DNA of 64,000 bases. Origin: Kribbella sindirgiensis (GTDB taxonomy: Bacteria; Actinomycetota; Actinomycetes; Propionibacteriales; Kribbellaceae). Under the pieces are notes generated by a model. It was not told the origin of the DNA and made no database searches. It saw only the letters and a list, made by a program, of their open reading frames with translations. The stretch is taken from positions 248,001 through 312,000 of the forward strand of contig NZ_SJKA01000004.1 in NCBI RefSeq assembly GCF_004331435.1, read 5' to 3'. Made by a program: the position numbers and the translations under genes. Below are positions 23,522 to 32,789 of the stretch, piece by piece. Positions within the stretch are counted from its first letter, which is position 1. Each line of letters starts with the position of its first letter.

Positions 23522-24202
23522 ATGTCACGAGTTCTGCCCGAGTTGTTCGCGGCCGCGGTCCGCCGGGACGGCGGCGCCCCGTTCCTCACCTACTACGACG
23601 ACACGACCGGCGAGCGGATCGAACTCAGCGCGGTCACCACCGCGAACTGGGTCGCGAAGACCGCCAACCTGCTCGTCGACGAGTACGACCTGGAGGCCGG
23701 CGAGACCGTCGCGATCGGCCTGCCGCCGCACTGGCTCGGCGTGGTCTGGGCGCTGTCCACCTGGTCGGTCGGCGCGGCGCTGACCAGCGGCACCGGCACC
23801 CTCGCGATCACCGGCCCGGACTTCACGCCCCGCGGCGAGCGCGAGACCGTCGCCTCGGCGCTGCTCCCGCTCGGCGGCCGCTTCCGCGAGCCGCTCCCGG
23901 ACGGCGTCCAGGACTACGGAGCCGAGGTCTACAACCATCCGGACGTGTTCGTCCCGTTCGACCCGCCGACAGCGGCCTCACCGGCGTACGACGACCTCAC
24001 CCACGAAGACCTGATCGGTACGGCGGAACCGGTCAGCGACCGGATCCTGGTCACCCGGACCCTGGTGGACCGCCACGGACTGGGACTGCTGGTCGGGGTG
24101 ATCGCCGGAGGTGGTTCGATCGTGCTCTGCAGGAACCTGGACCCGGCCAAGCTGGAGCGCCGGGTCGCGGACGAGAAGGTCGACCGAGTTCTGGAGGGGT
24201 AG
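23522..24202 (+). CDS. TIGR03089-family protein (AMP-ligase-like fragment)
   Basis: 226 residues. It matches the actinobacterial TIGR03089 family, which resembles the N-terminal part of acyl/AMP ligases (PFLTYYDDTTGERIELSAVTTANWVAKTANLL, GETVAIGLPPHWLGVVWAL) but lacks the AMP-binding P-loop and the C-terminal domain. The function is unknown. It is divergent from tatA by 42 bases and ends one base before the GTG of the next SDR gene, so these two are probably coexpressed. Confidence 0.8.
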   Translation: MSRVLPELFAAAVRRDGGAPFLTYYDDTTGERIELSAVTTANWVAKTANLLVDEYDLEAGETVAIGLPPHWLGVVWALSTWSVGAALTSGTGTLAITGPDFTPRGERETVASALLPLGGRFREPLPDGVQDYGAEVYNHPDVFVPFDPPTAASPAYDDLTHEDLIGTAEPVSDRILVTRTLVDRHGLGLLVGVIAGGGSIVLCRNLDPAKLERRVADEKVDRVLEG

Positions 24203-24203
24203 C

Positions 24204-24992
24204 GTGCAGCGGTTCCAAGGGAAGGTCGCACTGGTCACGGCGGCGGCGCAGGGCATCGGTGCGGCGGTCGCGCGGCGGCTCGCCGACGAAGGCGCGTCGG
24301 TGGTGCTGACCGATCTCCAGGAGGAGAAGGTCACCGAGGTCGCGAAGGAGATCGGCTCGAACGCGATCGGGCTCAAGGCCGACGTGACGAGCCGGGACGA
24401 TGTCGACGCGGCGGTCGCGGCCGCGGTCGAGCGGTTCGGCCGTCTGGACGTCGTGGTGAACAACGCCGGCGGGTGCATCGTGCGGTCCGTACCCGAGGAC
24501 GCCACGGCCGAGGAGTGGCACGCGCAGCTCGACCTCACACTGGTCGGCGCCGCGCGCTGTATCCAGGCGGCTTTGCCCCAGCTGGTGCAGAACCGCGGCA
24601 ACGTGGTCACGATCAGCTCGGTGAACGGGATCGCCGCCTTCGGCAACATCGAGTACTCCGCCGCCAAGGCCGGGCAGGTCGCGATGACGGTCAATTACGC
24701 CGCCCGGTACGGCAACCTCGGCGTCCGGTTCAATGTGGTTGCCCCCGGCACCATTCGGACGCCGAACTGGGACAATCAGCCGGACACGCTGGAGAAGTTC
24801 GGCACGATGTACCCGCTCGGCCGGGTCGGCGAGCCCGAGGACATCGCCGCCGCCGTCGCCTTCCTCGCCTCCGACGACGCCTCCTGGATCACCGGCCACA
24901 CTCTCCCGGTCGAAGGCGGCGTCCTCACCGGCCCCGGCGTCCTCGACCTGACCACCTCGGGCCCCTTCAAGAAGGAGTATCCAGCGCCCTGA
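24204..24992 (+). CDS. SDR-family NAD(P)-dependent oxidoreductase
   Basis: 262 residues. Complete classical SDR motifs: ALVTAAAQGIGAAVARRL (cofactor), ADVTSRDD, VVNNAGG, the catalytic Ser in ISSVNG, YSAAK, and the C-terminal GHTLPVEGG. The GTG at 24204 follows GGAGGGG; an open frame 31 codons longer inside the previous gene is not needed. The substrate is not evident. The 3' end overlaps the convergent cyclase gene by 26 bases. Confidence 0.9.
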   Translation: MQRFQGKVALVTAAAQGIGAAVARRLADEGASVVLTDLQEEKVTEVAKEIGSNAIGLKADVTSRDDVDAAVAAAVERFGRLDVVVNNAGGCIVRSVPEDATAEEWHAQLDLTLVGAARCIQAALPQLVQNRGNVVTISSVNGIAAFGNIEYSAAKAGQVAMTVNYAARYGNLGVRFNVVAPGTIRTPNWDNQPDTLEKFGTMYPLGRVGEPEDIAAAVAFLASDDASWITGHTLPVEGGVLTGPGVLDLTTSGPFKKEYPAP

Positions 24993-27900
24993 TGCGGTGC
25001 AGTCCGTGGAGGGCTTGGGTCTGTTCGAGTTTGTTGCCGAAGGCACCCCAGTCCGCGGCGGCGCGGGTGAAGCCGGCGGCCGCGGTCTCGGTGTCGCCGC
25101 GGTGTTCGGCGAGCAGCGCCTGAGCCGTAGTCGCCGCGTACTCGCGCATCGGCAGCACCGGCTCCACGGAGTCCGCGAGGACAGCCGCGGCCTCGACGTG
25201 GCCGACAGCGAGCGCCGCGCGCACCAGGGACGGCAGGCGGACGTCGAATTCGATGCTGCCGTGCAGATCGGCCAGCGAGGCGAGCAACTGCAGGATCTCC
25301 AGGACACCGTCCCGGTCACCGTCGTGCGCACGCGTCGTCGCCGCGGGCGCGGCCGCCACGGCAATCATGTCCGGCCAGCCCGCCTCGACCGCCAGCCGGT
25401 ACGCCTCCTCGGCGTGATCACGAGCGCCCGGAAGACCCGCCTCGGCCTCCGCCACCGCCAGCGCGCCGAGGACCTCGATGCGCCGCAGCAGGGTGAACGC
25501 CGGTGACGGGTGCTCGAGCTGCGACCGGCACGCCGCGATCACCTCGGCCGACCGGCCGGTCTCGATCATCAACTGCAGGACGGTGCAGCCGATCTGCTCC
25601 TCCATCTCGGCCAGCCGGCGCCGGGCGGAGAACTCGCGAGCCGCTTCCAGCTCGCCCAAGGCAACCACCGGGCCCTCGATCTGCCACAGCACCCAGCCGT
25701 AGTTCAGCCACGTCACCGCCGCATCGCGCCCCCGGCCGCCCTCGAGCAGCGCAGTGAGCGCCTCCTTCACGTCGACGAGCCCACCGGTGTCACCCAGACC
25801 GACCCGGGCGAGCCCCCGCGACTCCAGGGCCCGGTGCGGCACCTCGTACCCCTGCTCGGTCGCGATCCGCAGAGCACGGTTCGCCGAGTCGATCGCATCC
25901 TGGTAGCGGCTCGCGACCACCCGGATGCTCGCCTGGCCGGACAGCAACAGCACCAGGTCCTCGCTCGGCCCGAGCTCCTCGAGCATCCCGACCGCCCGGT
26001 CGACCGTGGCGAGGCTCTCCTCCATGCTGCTCAGCGAGTACGTCGAGGCTCGCAACGCCAGCGCGACGCCGCGGGTGTCCCCGATCGCCTCGAATCCGGC
26101 GATCGCCTCGCCGTACGCCGCCTGGGCGTCGTCGAGGCGGCCCGCCTGGAAAGCCGCCCAGCCCCAGCGCAGCAGGACCGTGGGTCGTTCGGGGTCGCCG
26201 GCCGGGCTCAGGGCGAGCGCACGGTCGAGCAGGGCGAGCGCCTCGTTGGTGTCGAGGTTCATCGCCAGTTCCGCGGCCATCAGTTGGTACCGGCGGGCTC
26301 GCGGCGCGATCTGCGCCGCCGCGTCGGTGTCGCCCCGTGCAGCGGCCAGGTCGAGCGCGGTGGTCAGGTGGTACGCGATCAGGTTCGGGGTTTCCGCCTG
26401 ACAGGCGGCACAGCGCAGCTCGAGCCACGCGGCGGCGGCGAGGTGCCGTGCCGACCGGACCGCGCGCGGCACCTGGCTGTAGGCGACGTCGCGGGTCAGT
26501 GCGTGCCAGAAGGCGTACTCGCGCTGGCCCAGCATCGACGATCGCCGAACCGGCCGCACCAGCTCCTTGCGGGCCAGCTCTTGCAGTGCCTGGAGCACCT
26601 CGCCCGGATCACGATCGGACAGCGCCGCGACGGCTTCGGCCCAGAACACCGGACCGATCACGGCGGCATCCGCGAGCAAGGCCTTGCGGTCCGGCTCCAG
26701 CGTGTCCAGCCGAGCCGCGATCAGCGCCGCGATGCCCACCGGCAAGTCGTCCGAGCCGGCCTGCTCCGGGCCGCAGTCGGTCACCACCCGGGCGAGTTCC
26801 TCGGCGTACAAGGGGTTGCCGTCGGCTCGGCGTACCAGCTGACGACGCGTCTCGTCCGGGACTTCCTGACCGGCGAACATCCCGGTCAGGAGTTGCTCGG
26901 TCTCGTCCGCGGTGAGCGGCGAGAGGCCGACGGTGAGAGCGTTCTGCACGCCACGGGTCCACTGCGGTCCGCGTTCGAGCAGCTCGGGACGGGCGGTGAC
27001 GACGACCACCAGCGGCAGGCCGGTCAGCCATTCGGCCAGGTGATCGACGAAGGCGAGCATCGCGTCCGTCGCCCAGTGCAGATCCTCGAACACCAGAACC
27101 ACCGGCGACTGCTCCGCGAACGACTCCAGCAGTTGCCGCCACGCCGCGAACGACTCCTCCTGGGCCGCGGATCCCGGCTGCGCGGACTGGTCGGCGCCGA
27201 CCAGCGGCCCGACCCGCGCCCGCAGCCAGGCACGGTCCGCGCCGTCGGGCACGATCGCGTCCAGCTTGGCGACGGCCTGCGCCGGCGGGTCGGTGTCCAG
27301 GATCCCGGCCTGGATCTTGAAGATCTCGGCGATCGGCCCGAACGGCGTCTCGCCGTACGGCAGCGACCGGCCTTCGCGCCAGGTGACGAGTTCGTCGTGC
27401 TGATCCAGCCAGGCGCCGAACTCCGCGACCAGGCGGGACTTGCCGATCCCCGGCTCGCCGAGCAACGTGACGAACTGCGGCACCAGCTCCGCGATGGCCT
27501 TCTCGAACGCCGTGCACAGCAAGGTCAGATCGCGTTGCCGGCCGACCATCGGCGTACTGAGATCGCGGATCACGTCGGTGCCGAAACGTGCTCGCGGCGA
27601 GCCGGCCTGCCAGCGTTCGACCGGGCGGCTGATGCCCTTGGCCGCAACGGGTTCCAGCGCGTCGTACCCGAAGACGCGACTCGTCGCCTCGTGGGTGCCG
27701 CGACCGACGACGATCGCCCCGATCGGCGCGGAGGACTGCAGGCGGGCGGCGAGGTTGACCACCATGCCGGTGACGAACGGCTCGCCGAGCTCGGGTCGCG
27801 CGGTCAGCTCAACCAGCGCCTCGCCGGTCTCGATACCGATCCGGACCTCCAGCGGCCCGTCCGGCAGCGTCCGCACCGCCTCGAGGATCGCCAGGCCGGC

Positions 27901-28137
27901 CCGGACCGCCCGTTCGGCGTCGTCCTCCCGGGACCGCGGTGCGCCGAAGACGGCCAGGATGGCGTCCCCGGCGAACTTCTCCACGGTCCCGCCGTACCGC
28001 TCGACCGTCTGCCGCAGGGCCGAGTGGTACGGCGCCAGCCAGCGCCGGACGTCCTCGGGGTCGGCGACCTCGGACGCGGTGGTGAACCCGACGAGGTCGC
28101 AGAACAGCACCGTGACGACCTTGCGTTCCTCGGTCAT
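24967..28137 (-). CDS. Class III nucleotidyl cyclase fused to AAA ATPase and TPR-like repeats
   Basis: 1056 residues. The N-terminal cyclase domain (1-180) has both metal aspartates (VTVLFCDLVGFT and KFAGDAILAVFG) and the transition-state Asn/Arg in VVNLAARLQ, so it may be active. An AAA-type ATPase follows (about 195-500) with Walker A LLGEPGIGKSR and Walker B VVLVFEDLHWA. The last ~500 residues are helical, TPR-like repeats. It starts 28 bases after a small cNMP-binding gene, suggesting a linked cyclic-nucleotide module. The stimulus is unknown; the ATPase/TPR part probably senses or scaffolds. Confidence 0.9.
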   Translation of the reverse strand: MTEERKVVTVLFCDLVGFTTASEVADPEDVRRWLAPYHSALRQTVERYGGTVEKFAGDAILAVFGAPRSREDDAERAVRAGLAILEAVRTLPDGPLEVRIGIETGEALVELTARPELGEPFVTGMVVNLAARLQSSAPIGAIVVGRGTHEATSRVFGYDALEPVAAKGISRPVERWQAGSPRARFGTDVIRDLSTPMVGRQRDLTLLCTAFEKAIAELVPQFVTLLGEPGIGKSRLVAEFGAWLDQHDELVTWREGRSLPYGETPFGPIAEIFKIQAGILDTDPPAQAVAKLDAIVPDGADRAWLRARVGPLVGADQSAQPGSAAQEESFAAWRQLLESFAEQSPVVLVFEDLHWATDAMLAFVDHLAEWLTGLPLVVVVTARPELLERGPQWTRGVQNALTVGLSPLTADETEQLLTGMFAGQEVPDETRRQLVRRADGNPLYAEELARVVTDCGPEQAGSDDLPVGIAALIAARLDTLEPDRKALLADAAVIGPVFWAEAVAALSDRDPGEVLQALQELARKELVRPVRRSSMLGQREYAFWHALTRDVAYSQVPRAVRSARHLAAAAWLELRCAACQAETPNLIAYHLTTALDLAAARGDTDAAAQIAPRARRYQLMAAELAMNLDTNEALALLDRALALSPAGDPERPTVLLRWGWAAFQAGRLDDAQAAYGEAIAGFEAIGDTRGVALALRASTYSLSSMEESLATVDRAVGMLEELGPSEDLVLLLSGQASIRVVASRYQDAIDSANRALRIATEQGYEVPHRALESRGLARVGLGDTGGLVDVKEALTALLEGGRGRDAAVTWLNYGWVLWQIEGPVVALGELEAAREFSARRRLAEMEEQIGCTVLQLMIETGRSAEVIAACRSQLEHPSPAFTLLRRIEVLGALAVAEAEAGLPGARDHAEEAYRLAVEAGWPDMIAVAAAPAATTRAHDGDRDGVLEILQLLASLADLHGSIEFDVRLPSLVRAALAVGHVEAAAVLADSVEPVLPMREYAATTAQALLAEHRGDTETAAAGFTRAAADWGAFGNKLEQTQALHGLHRIRALDTPS

Positions 28138-28165
28138 GGGGCCCCCAGGCGGCTGCCGGATCGGT

Positions 28166-28585
28166 TCAGCTCCCGGACTCGAGGCTGCGGATCCGGGCGG
28201 TCAGGGCCTTGAGCAGCGACTGGGCGACGTCCGGGTTCGCCCGCACGACCGGCTCGAACGCCAGCGCGGACAGCGCGAACGTGCTCAGCCCGTCCGGCCC
28301 GGCCACCACGGTCGCGGAGCGCGGCAGGCCGTCGATCAGCGAGACCTCGCCGAAGTAGTCACCGACTTCCAGCGGCTCACGCTCGACGCCGTTGACCGAC
28401 ACCACGGCCGAGCCCGCCAGCACCACCTGCAGGCCCGCGTCGTGGGCGCCCTGCTCGACCACATGACTACCGGCCGGAACCTTCAGCGTGGTGCCACGCT
28501 CGATCAGCTCGGACAGTGTCTCCTTCGGCAGTCCTTCGAAGAGGTCGATCTTCGCCAGGAACTGCGGCAGGCTCTCGTAACTCAT
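28166..28585 (-). CDS. Stand-alone cyclic-nucleotide-binding domain protein
   Basis: 139 residues, nearly all one cNMP-binding beta-roll: LFEGLPKETLSELIERGT, VVEQGAHDAGLQVVLAGSA, and the phosphate-binding cassette region GDYFGEVSLIDGLPRSATVVA (GE and R present). There is no DNA-binding HTH, unlike Crp/Fnr factors, so it must act through protein contacts. GAGGGG sits upstream of the ATG. It is directly upstream of the cyclase gene in the same orientation. Confidence 0.88.
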   Translation of the reverse strand: MSYESLPQFLAKIDLFEGLPKETLSELIERGTTLKVPAGSHVVEQGAHDAGLQVVLAGSAVVSVNGVEREPLEVGDYFGEVSLIDGLPRSATVVAGPDGLSTFALSALAFEPVVRANPDVAQSLLKALTARIRSLESGS

Positions 28586-28672
28586 GGATCGCACCCCTCG
28601 ATCGGCGCCCGTTGTCCGGGCCGCAACTGTGAACTGCGCCACAGGGTACAACCGCCGGGGGATCGTCACCAC

Positions 28673-29626
28673 TCAGCTTTTCGGCCAGGCCTCCCACGCG
28701 GTCGCGAACATGTCGTCGACCGTGAAGGTGTTCTGCCAGGCGAGGTCGCGGGCGGCCAGGTCGCCGTTGGCAACGACGCGGGACGGGTCACCGGGGCGGC
28801 GCGGGCCCTCGGTCGGGGTGAAGTCGATGCCGGTGACCCGGCGGGCGGCGTCCATGATCTCGCGGACCGACGTACCGGTCCCGCTGCCCAGGTTGTAGAC
28901 GGGTTCGAGGGTCTTGCCGGACTCGAGGGCCCGGGCGGCCGCGACGTGGGCGCGGGCCAGGTCGGCGACGTGCACGTAGTCCTTGACCGACGTGCCGTCC
29001 GGGGTCGGGTGGTCGGTGCCGTAGATCTGCGGCACCTTGCCCTTGGTGAGCAGGTCGCAGACGATCGGGAACAGGTTGTACGGCGAGGCGTCGTACACCG
29101 TCGGGTCACCGGATCCCACGACGTTGAAGTAGCGCAGCGAGGTGTGCTGCAGGTCCGTCGCGGCGGCCTGGTCGCGGAGCAGCCACTCTCCGATCAGCTT
29201 CGACTCGCCGTACGGCGACTGCGGGTCCGGCGCGGTGTCCTCGGTCACCACCTCGTCCTTCGGGGTTCCGTACACGCCGGCGCTGGACGAGAACACGATG
29301 TTGCGCACCGAGGTCTCCGCCATCGCTTCGAGCAGCGACACCATCGCGGTCACGTTCTGCGTGTACGTGTGCAGCGGGCGCTGCACGGACACCCCGGCGT
29401 ACTTGAAGCCCGCGAGATGGACGACGCCGTCGACACCCTCCAGCGCCCGGCGGACCGCCGTACCGTCGAGCAGGTTCGCCTGCACGAACGGCACGCCGTC
29501 CGGGACGAACTCCGCCTTCCCGCTCGACAGGTCGTCGATCACGACCACGTCGATCCCGTCGTTGCGGAAGGCGCGCACCACATGCGCCCCGATGTATCCG
29601 GCACCACCAGTCACGAGCCACGTCAT
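28673..29626 (-). CDS. galE: UDP-glucose 4-epimerase
   Basis: 317 residues. An extended SDR with LVTGGAGYIGAHVVRAF, VVIDDLSSG, FSSSAGVYG and YGESKLIGE (Tyr/Lys catalytic pair), followed by SLRYFNVVGS. It interconverts UDP-glucose and UDP-galactose for polysaccharide and wall sugars. It is followed by the cNMP-binding gene in the same direction, 87 bases on, and preceded by a methyltransferase gene 61 bases away. Confidence 0.93.
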   Translation of the reverse strand: MTWLVTGGAGYIGAHVVRAFRNDGIDVVVIDDLSSGKAEFVPDGVPFVQANLLDGTAVRRALEGVDGVVHLAGFKYAGVSVQRPLHTYTQNVTAMVSLLEAMAETSVRNIVFSSSAGVYGTPKDEVVTEDTAPDPQSPYGESKLIGEWLLRDQAAATDLQHTSLRYFNVVGSGDPTVYDASPYNLFPIVCDLLTKGKVPQIYGTDHPTPDGTSVKDYVHVADLARAHVAAARALESGKTLEPVYNLGSGTGTSVREIMDAARRVTGIDFTPTEGPRRPGDPSRVVANGDLAARDLAWQNTFTVDDMFATAWEAWPKS

Positions 29627-29687
29627 GTCTCAGATCCTGCCACCGGAATCCGACCGGGACCCCGGAAACGGGCCGAACCTGTACCAA

Positions 29688-30320
29688 CTAGCAGACAGTT
29701 GCCAGCCAGAAGTAAGTCAGCTCGGTCCACTCCACCTCGGCGGGCGCCACATCGGCCGCGAACTGCTCGCGGCTCGGGAAGTTCTTCAGCACCTCGAACG
29801 TCCGCCCGTCCGACAACTGGCGCGTCTGGTACGTGTCGCCGTCGTCCGTGATCCGGGTGATCGGATAGTTGCTGCCCTCCACGTACCGGTTGTCCGCGAG
29901 GATCACCACACCACCCGGCTCGACCCGGTCCCGCAGGCCCTCGACGAACCGCCGTCCGTCGGACCGCGGCACGTGCGACCAGAAGAAGCCGGCGAAGATC
30001 ACATCGAAGCACCCCGGGACCACGCCCAGGTCGTACGCGTCCGCGGTTTCGAAATGTACGTCGGCCGGACCGTAGGACCGCGTCCGCGCGACGGCGAGCG
30101 TCTCGTCGTTCAGGTCCGTCGCGACGATCGACTCCGCGGTGGTCGCCAACGCCTTCGTCCAGTAACCGGTGCCAGCGGCAACTTCCAGCACCGAGCGACC
30201 CGCGACGAGCGGTGGCAGGAGGGCCCGCAGGCGAGCGAGGTCCTCCTGCCGTTCAGGCTTCTCGTACACCACGTCGTACTCACCGGCACGCTCGCGGTAG
30301 TAGTCGGCGAGCTCGTTCAT
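29688..30320 (-). CDS. Class I SAM-dependent methyltransferase
   Basis: 210 residues. SAM-binding motif I is VLEVAAGTGYWTKAL, followed by IVATDLNDETLAVAR and the motif IV region FDVIFAGFFWSHVP. The N-terminus ELADYYRERAGEYDVVYEKPERQEDL is typical of small-molecule methyltransferases. The substrate is unknown. It lies upstream of galE in the same orientation. Confidence 0.88.
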   Translation of the reverse strand: MNELADYYRERAGEYDVVYEKPERQEDLARLRALLPPLVAGRSVLEVAAGTGYWTKALATTAESIVATDLNDETLAVARTRSYGPADVHFETADAYDLGVVPGCFDVIFAGFFWSHVPRSDGRRFVEGLRDRVEPGGVVILADNRYVEGSNYPITRITDDGDTYQTRQLSDGRTFEVLKNFPSREQFAADVAPAEVEWTELTYFWLATVC

Positions 30321-30617
30321 CTGCGCAACCTCCAGGTTCGCGGAGGTCCGAGCGACCCAGACATCAGAACCTAGCAGCTATCCAGCGAGGTCCGGGGGTG
30401 TGTACTCCCGGATCGGGCACCGCACCAGCGCGTCGGCACGAGACCGAGCGCTGCGCCCACGACGAAGGGTGCTTTGGGGAGCTCTACCCTCCCGAAATTG
30501 GCTGTAACGCTCCCCGGTCCCGTCCACGGACCGTGCTGGTCGGGAGCTGCGGGCTCTGTCAGTTGGGCCGCGATCGCATCAGGATTGACTTACGACGCGA
30601 AGTTGCGACGCAGGACA
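30321..30617. other. 297-bp gap, no gene seen
   Basis: No coding frame with a start and family likeness is visible. A modest hairpin (CGGTCC at 30515 with GGACCG at 30528) lies about 85 bases past the stop of the spermidine-synthase-like gene and could help end that transcript; it has no clear U tract. Confidence 0.5.
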
Positions 30618-32705
30618 CTAGCTCCGCGTGACCGCACGGACTTTTGGCGTGAGGACGAACGCTCCGACGTACAGCAGCGCGGCGATGATCAGCAGGCCGT
30701 GGAAGCCGATGATCAGCGCGGCGTACTCGAGACAGCCGCCGAGCATCGCGCCGAGCAGGTTCGCGCCGAACGACGCCGTACCGTCGGCGGTGTCGGTGAA
30801 CCGTTTCGCGAAGATCACGTTCGCCGCGAAGATCGGCAGGAACGCGATCAGCACCGCGACCAGCGCCCGCAACCCGACCGGCATCGACAGCAGCCAACTG
30901 TCCGGGAACACCCACGACAACGCGAGCCCGCCGAACAGAATGGCGAACATCGCCTTGATCGGTGGTGTCTTGAACCGTCTCGTCACTTCGACCGCCGCGA
31001 GCACCGCCACCAGCACGCCGGCGAACACGATCGCGTTCACGACCCACGTCGTACCGAACAGCAACGCGAACCCGGTGATGCTCTTCGTCTCCAGCAACAT
31101 GAACCCGGCCCCGAGCAGGAACAGGTCCGCGTACGGGCGCATCCGCCGGTACGACGACCCGCCGCCGGCGATCCCGACGCCGACGAGACCGGCGACCAGG
31201 ATCAGCCCGAGCGTGACCAGGTAGAGCGACGGGATCCGGTCCGTGAACAGGTACAGGAACGGGCGGTTGTCCGTGGCCGGCGGCGGCGTCTCCGCGGTCG
31301 CACCGGCCCACTCGGCGGAACAGTTCTGGTCCTGCTCGGTGAGTCCGACCGTCACGACCGCCTGCTGCAGGCCGTCGCCGATCTTGTCCACACACGGCTT
31401 GTGCCCGAACGCGTGCTGCGCGGTCGACGCGAGCCGGTCGATCAGCCAGGTCTCGCGATAGTAGTTGTACATCGCGAACGCGCCACCCGGGTTCAGGTGG
31501 TCGCGCGCCGACTCGAACGCCTGCTGCGTGAACAGGTAGCTCTCCAGCCGCAGCGAGCTCGCGCCGTTGACCAGCGTCAGCGAGTCCGGCAGCGCCAGCA
31601 GGATCAGGTCGTACTTCTTGTCGGTCCGGGACAGGAACGCCCGCCCGTCGTCGATGTGCGAGCTCACCCGCGGGTCCTGGTACGGCCGGTCCGGGTGCAG
31701 CGCCTTGCCGAGGTCCCGGATCCGCGGGTCGATCTCGACCGCGTCGACGTGCTGCGCGCCCTTCTTCAGCGCGATCGCCACGTCCGAACCCGATCCGGCG
31801 CCGATGATCAGCACGTTCTTCGGCTGCTTACCCGCGTTCGCGCGCTCGTACGGCAGGCCGTACTGCGGCTCCCACTGCAGCCGCGCGTCGGCCGGGATCG
31901 CCTGCTGGTGCGGTACGCCGTTCACCGTGATCGTCAGCAGCGGCACACCCTCCCAGGTGTACTGCTTCGTCTGCACCTTGTAGTACGGCGACCAGCTGTT
32001 GTCGGACTTGGTCGACTCCTTGAACAGCACCCCGAGCATCACGAGCAGCGGCGCGAGCACCATCGCGGCGCTCAGCGCGGTCGCGACCGCCTTTCGGCCG
32101 GCTCCGGAGGCCCGCGGGATCATCAGCACCGCGAACACCACCGTGACGATGAGCCCCCACCAGATCGGCGGTGCGCCCAGGAACGACAGCGCGGTGAACG
32201 TGATGATCCCGATCAGCGATCCGACCAGGTCGAACCGGTACGCCGTCAGTCGCGGAAGCTCCGCGAAACAACGTCCGACGAGCTCGGCGGGCCCGGCCAG
32301 CACCACGGCGGCCGCGACGAAGACGATCGGCAGGATCACCCAGACGGGCGGGCCCGTGGTGTTCAGGCTGGTGAAGTAGATGACGCTCGACGAGCTGCCG
32401 CGGTCGACCGTGACGGGTTTCCACGCGATCACCAGGACCAGCAGGCCGAGCATGATCGGCGAGTAGTACGGCAGCCGTTTCGCCCGGCCGGAGCGCAGGA
32501 CGCCGATCCCGATCCCGAGGAACGAGCCCAGCAGCACGAAGTTCGAGAAGTAACTGAGATGCACGACGTTGGAACCGGTCCAGCGGATCAGCGCGAGCTC
32601 GACGAACAGCATCAGCGCGCTGGACGCGACCAACCGCGTCCGAACCCCGAACGGGCTCGGCCAACCGGTCGTGACGACGGGATCAGTAGCGGAGTCGACT
32701 GCCAT
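30618..32705 (-). CDS. Membrane-embedded spermidine-synthase-like protein
   Basis: 695 residues. About six to seven helices (about 25-230) precede a soluble Rossmann domain (about 260-490) with NVLIIGAGSGSDVAIALKKG, VDAVEIDPRIRDLGKALHP and LLALPDSLTLVNG. A second block of about seven helices (about 510-690) follows. The central domain resembles polyamine aminopropyltransferases, but the membrane halves and missing polyamine-pocket motifs leave the substrate unknown. No clear ribosome site precedes the ATG, which lies in a hairpin arm. The secreted protease gene lies upstream in the same orientation. Confidence 0.82.
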   Translation of the reverse strand: MAVDSATDPVVTTGWPSPFGVRTRLVASSALMLFVELALIRWTGSNVVHLSYFSNFVLLGSFLGIGIGVLRSGRAKRLPYYSPIMLGLLVLVIAWKPVTVDRGSSSSVIYFTSLNTTGPPVWVILPIVFVAAAVVLAGPAELVGRCFAELPRLTAYRFDLVGSLIGIITFTALSFLGAPPIWWGLIVTVVFAVLMIPRASGAGRKAVATALSAAMVLAPLLVMLGVLFKESTKSDNSWSPYYKVQTKQYTWEGVPLLTITVNGVPHQQAIPADARLQWEPQYGLPYERANAGKQPKNVLIIGAGSGSDVAIALKKGAQHVDAVEIDPRIRDLGKALHPDRPYQDPRVSSHIDDGRAFLSRTDKKYDLILLALPDSLTLVNGASSLRLESYLFTQQAFESARDHLNPGGAFAMYNYYRETWLIDRLASTAQHAFGHKPCVDKIGDGLQQAVVTVGLTEQDQNCSAEWAGATAETPPPATDNRPFLYLFTDRIPSLYLVTLGLILVAGLVGVGIAGGGSSYRRMRPYADLFLLGAGFMLLETKSITGFALLFGTTWVVNAIVFAGVLVAVLAAVEVTRRFKTPPIKAMFAILFGGLALSWVFPDSWLLSMPVGLRALVAVLIAFLPIFAANVIFAKRFTDTADGTASFGANLLGAMLGGCLEYAALIIGFHGLLIIAALLYVGAFVLTPKVRAVTRS

Positions 32706-32751
32706 GCGGGGCGACGTTACCGGATATCGAAGTGCTCTGCGTCACCCCGCA
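32705..32751. promoter_or_regulatory. Hairpin covering the start codon of the spermidine-synthase-like gene
   Basis: TGCGGGGCGAC (32705-32715) pairs with GTCACCCCGCA (32741-32751) with a single mismatch. The arm reaches the ATG at 32705-32703 and no Shine-Dalgarno is seen. It may terminate the upstream protease transcript or mask the start codon. Confidence 0.4.
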
Positions 32752-32789
32752 GGCATCGTTACTTTCTGTTCAAATTGCGGTCAGCGCCT

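Noticed and set aside
25510-28212. A 900-residue plus-strand frame opposite the cyclase
   Set aside because: Its composition (Arg/Gln/His/Gly) is that of a shadow frame; the cyclase frame has complete catalytic motifs.
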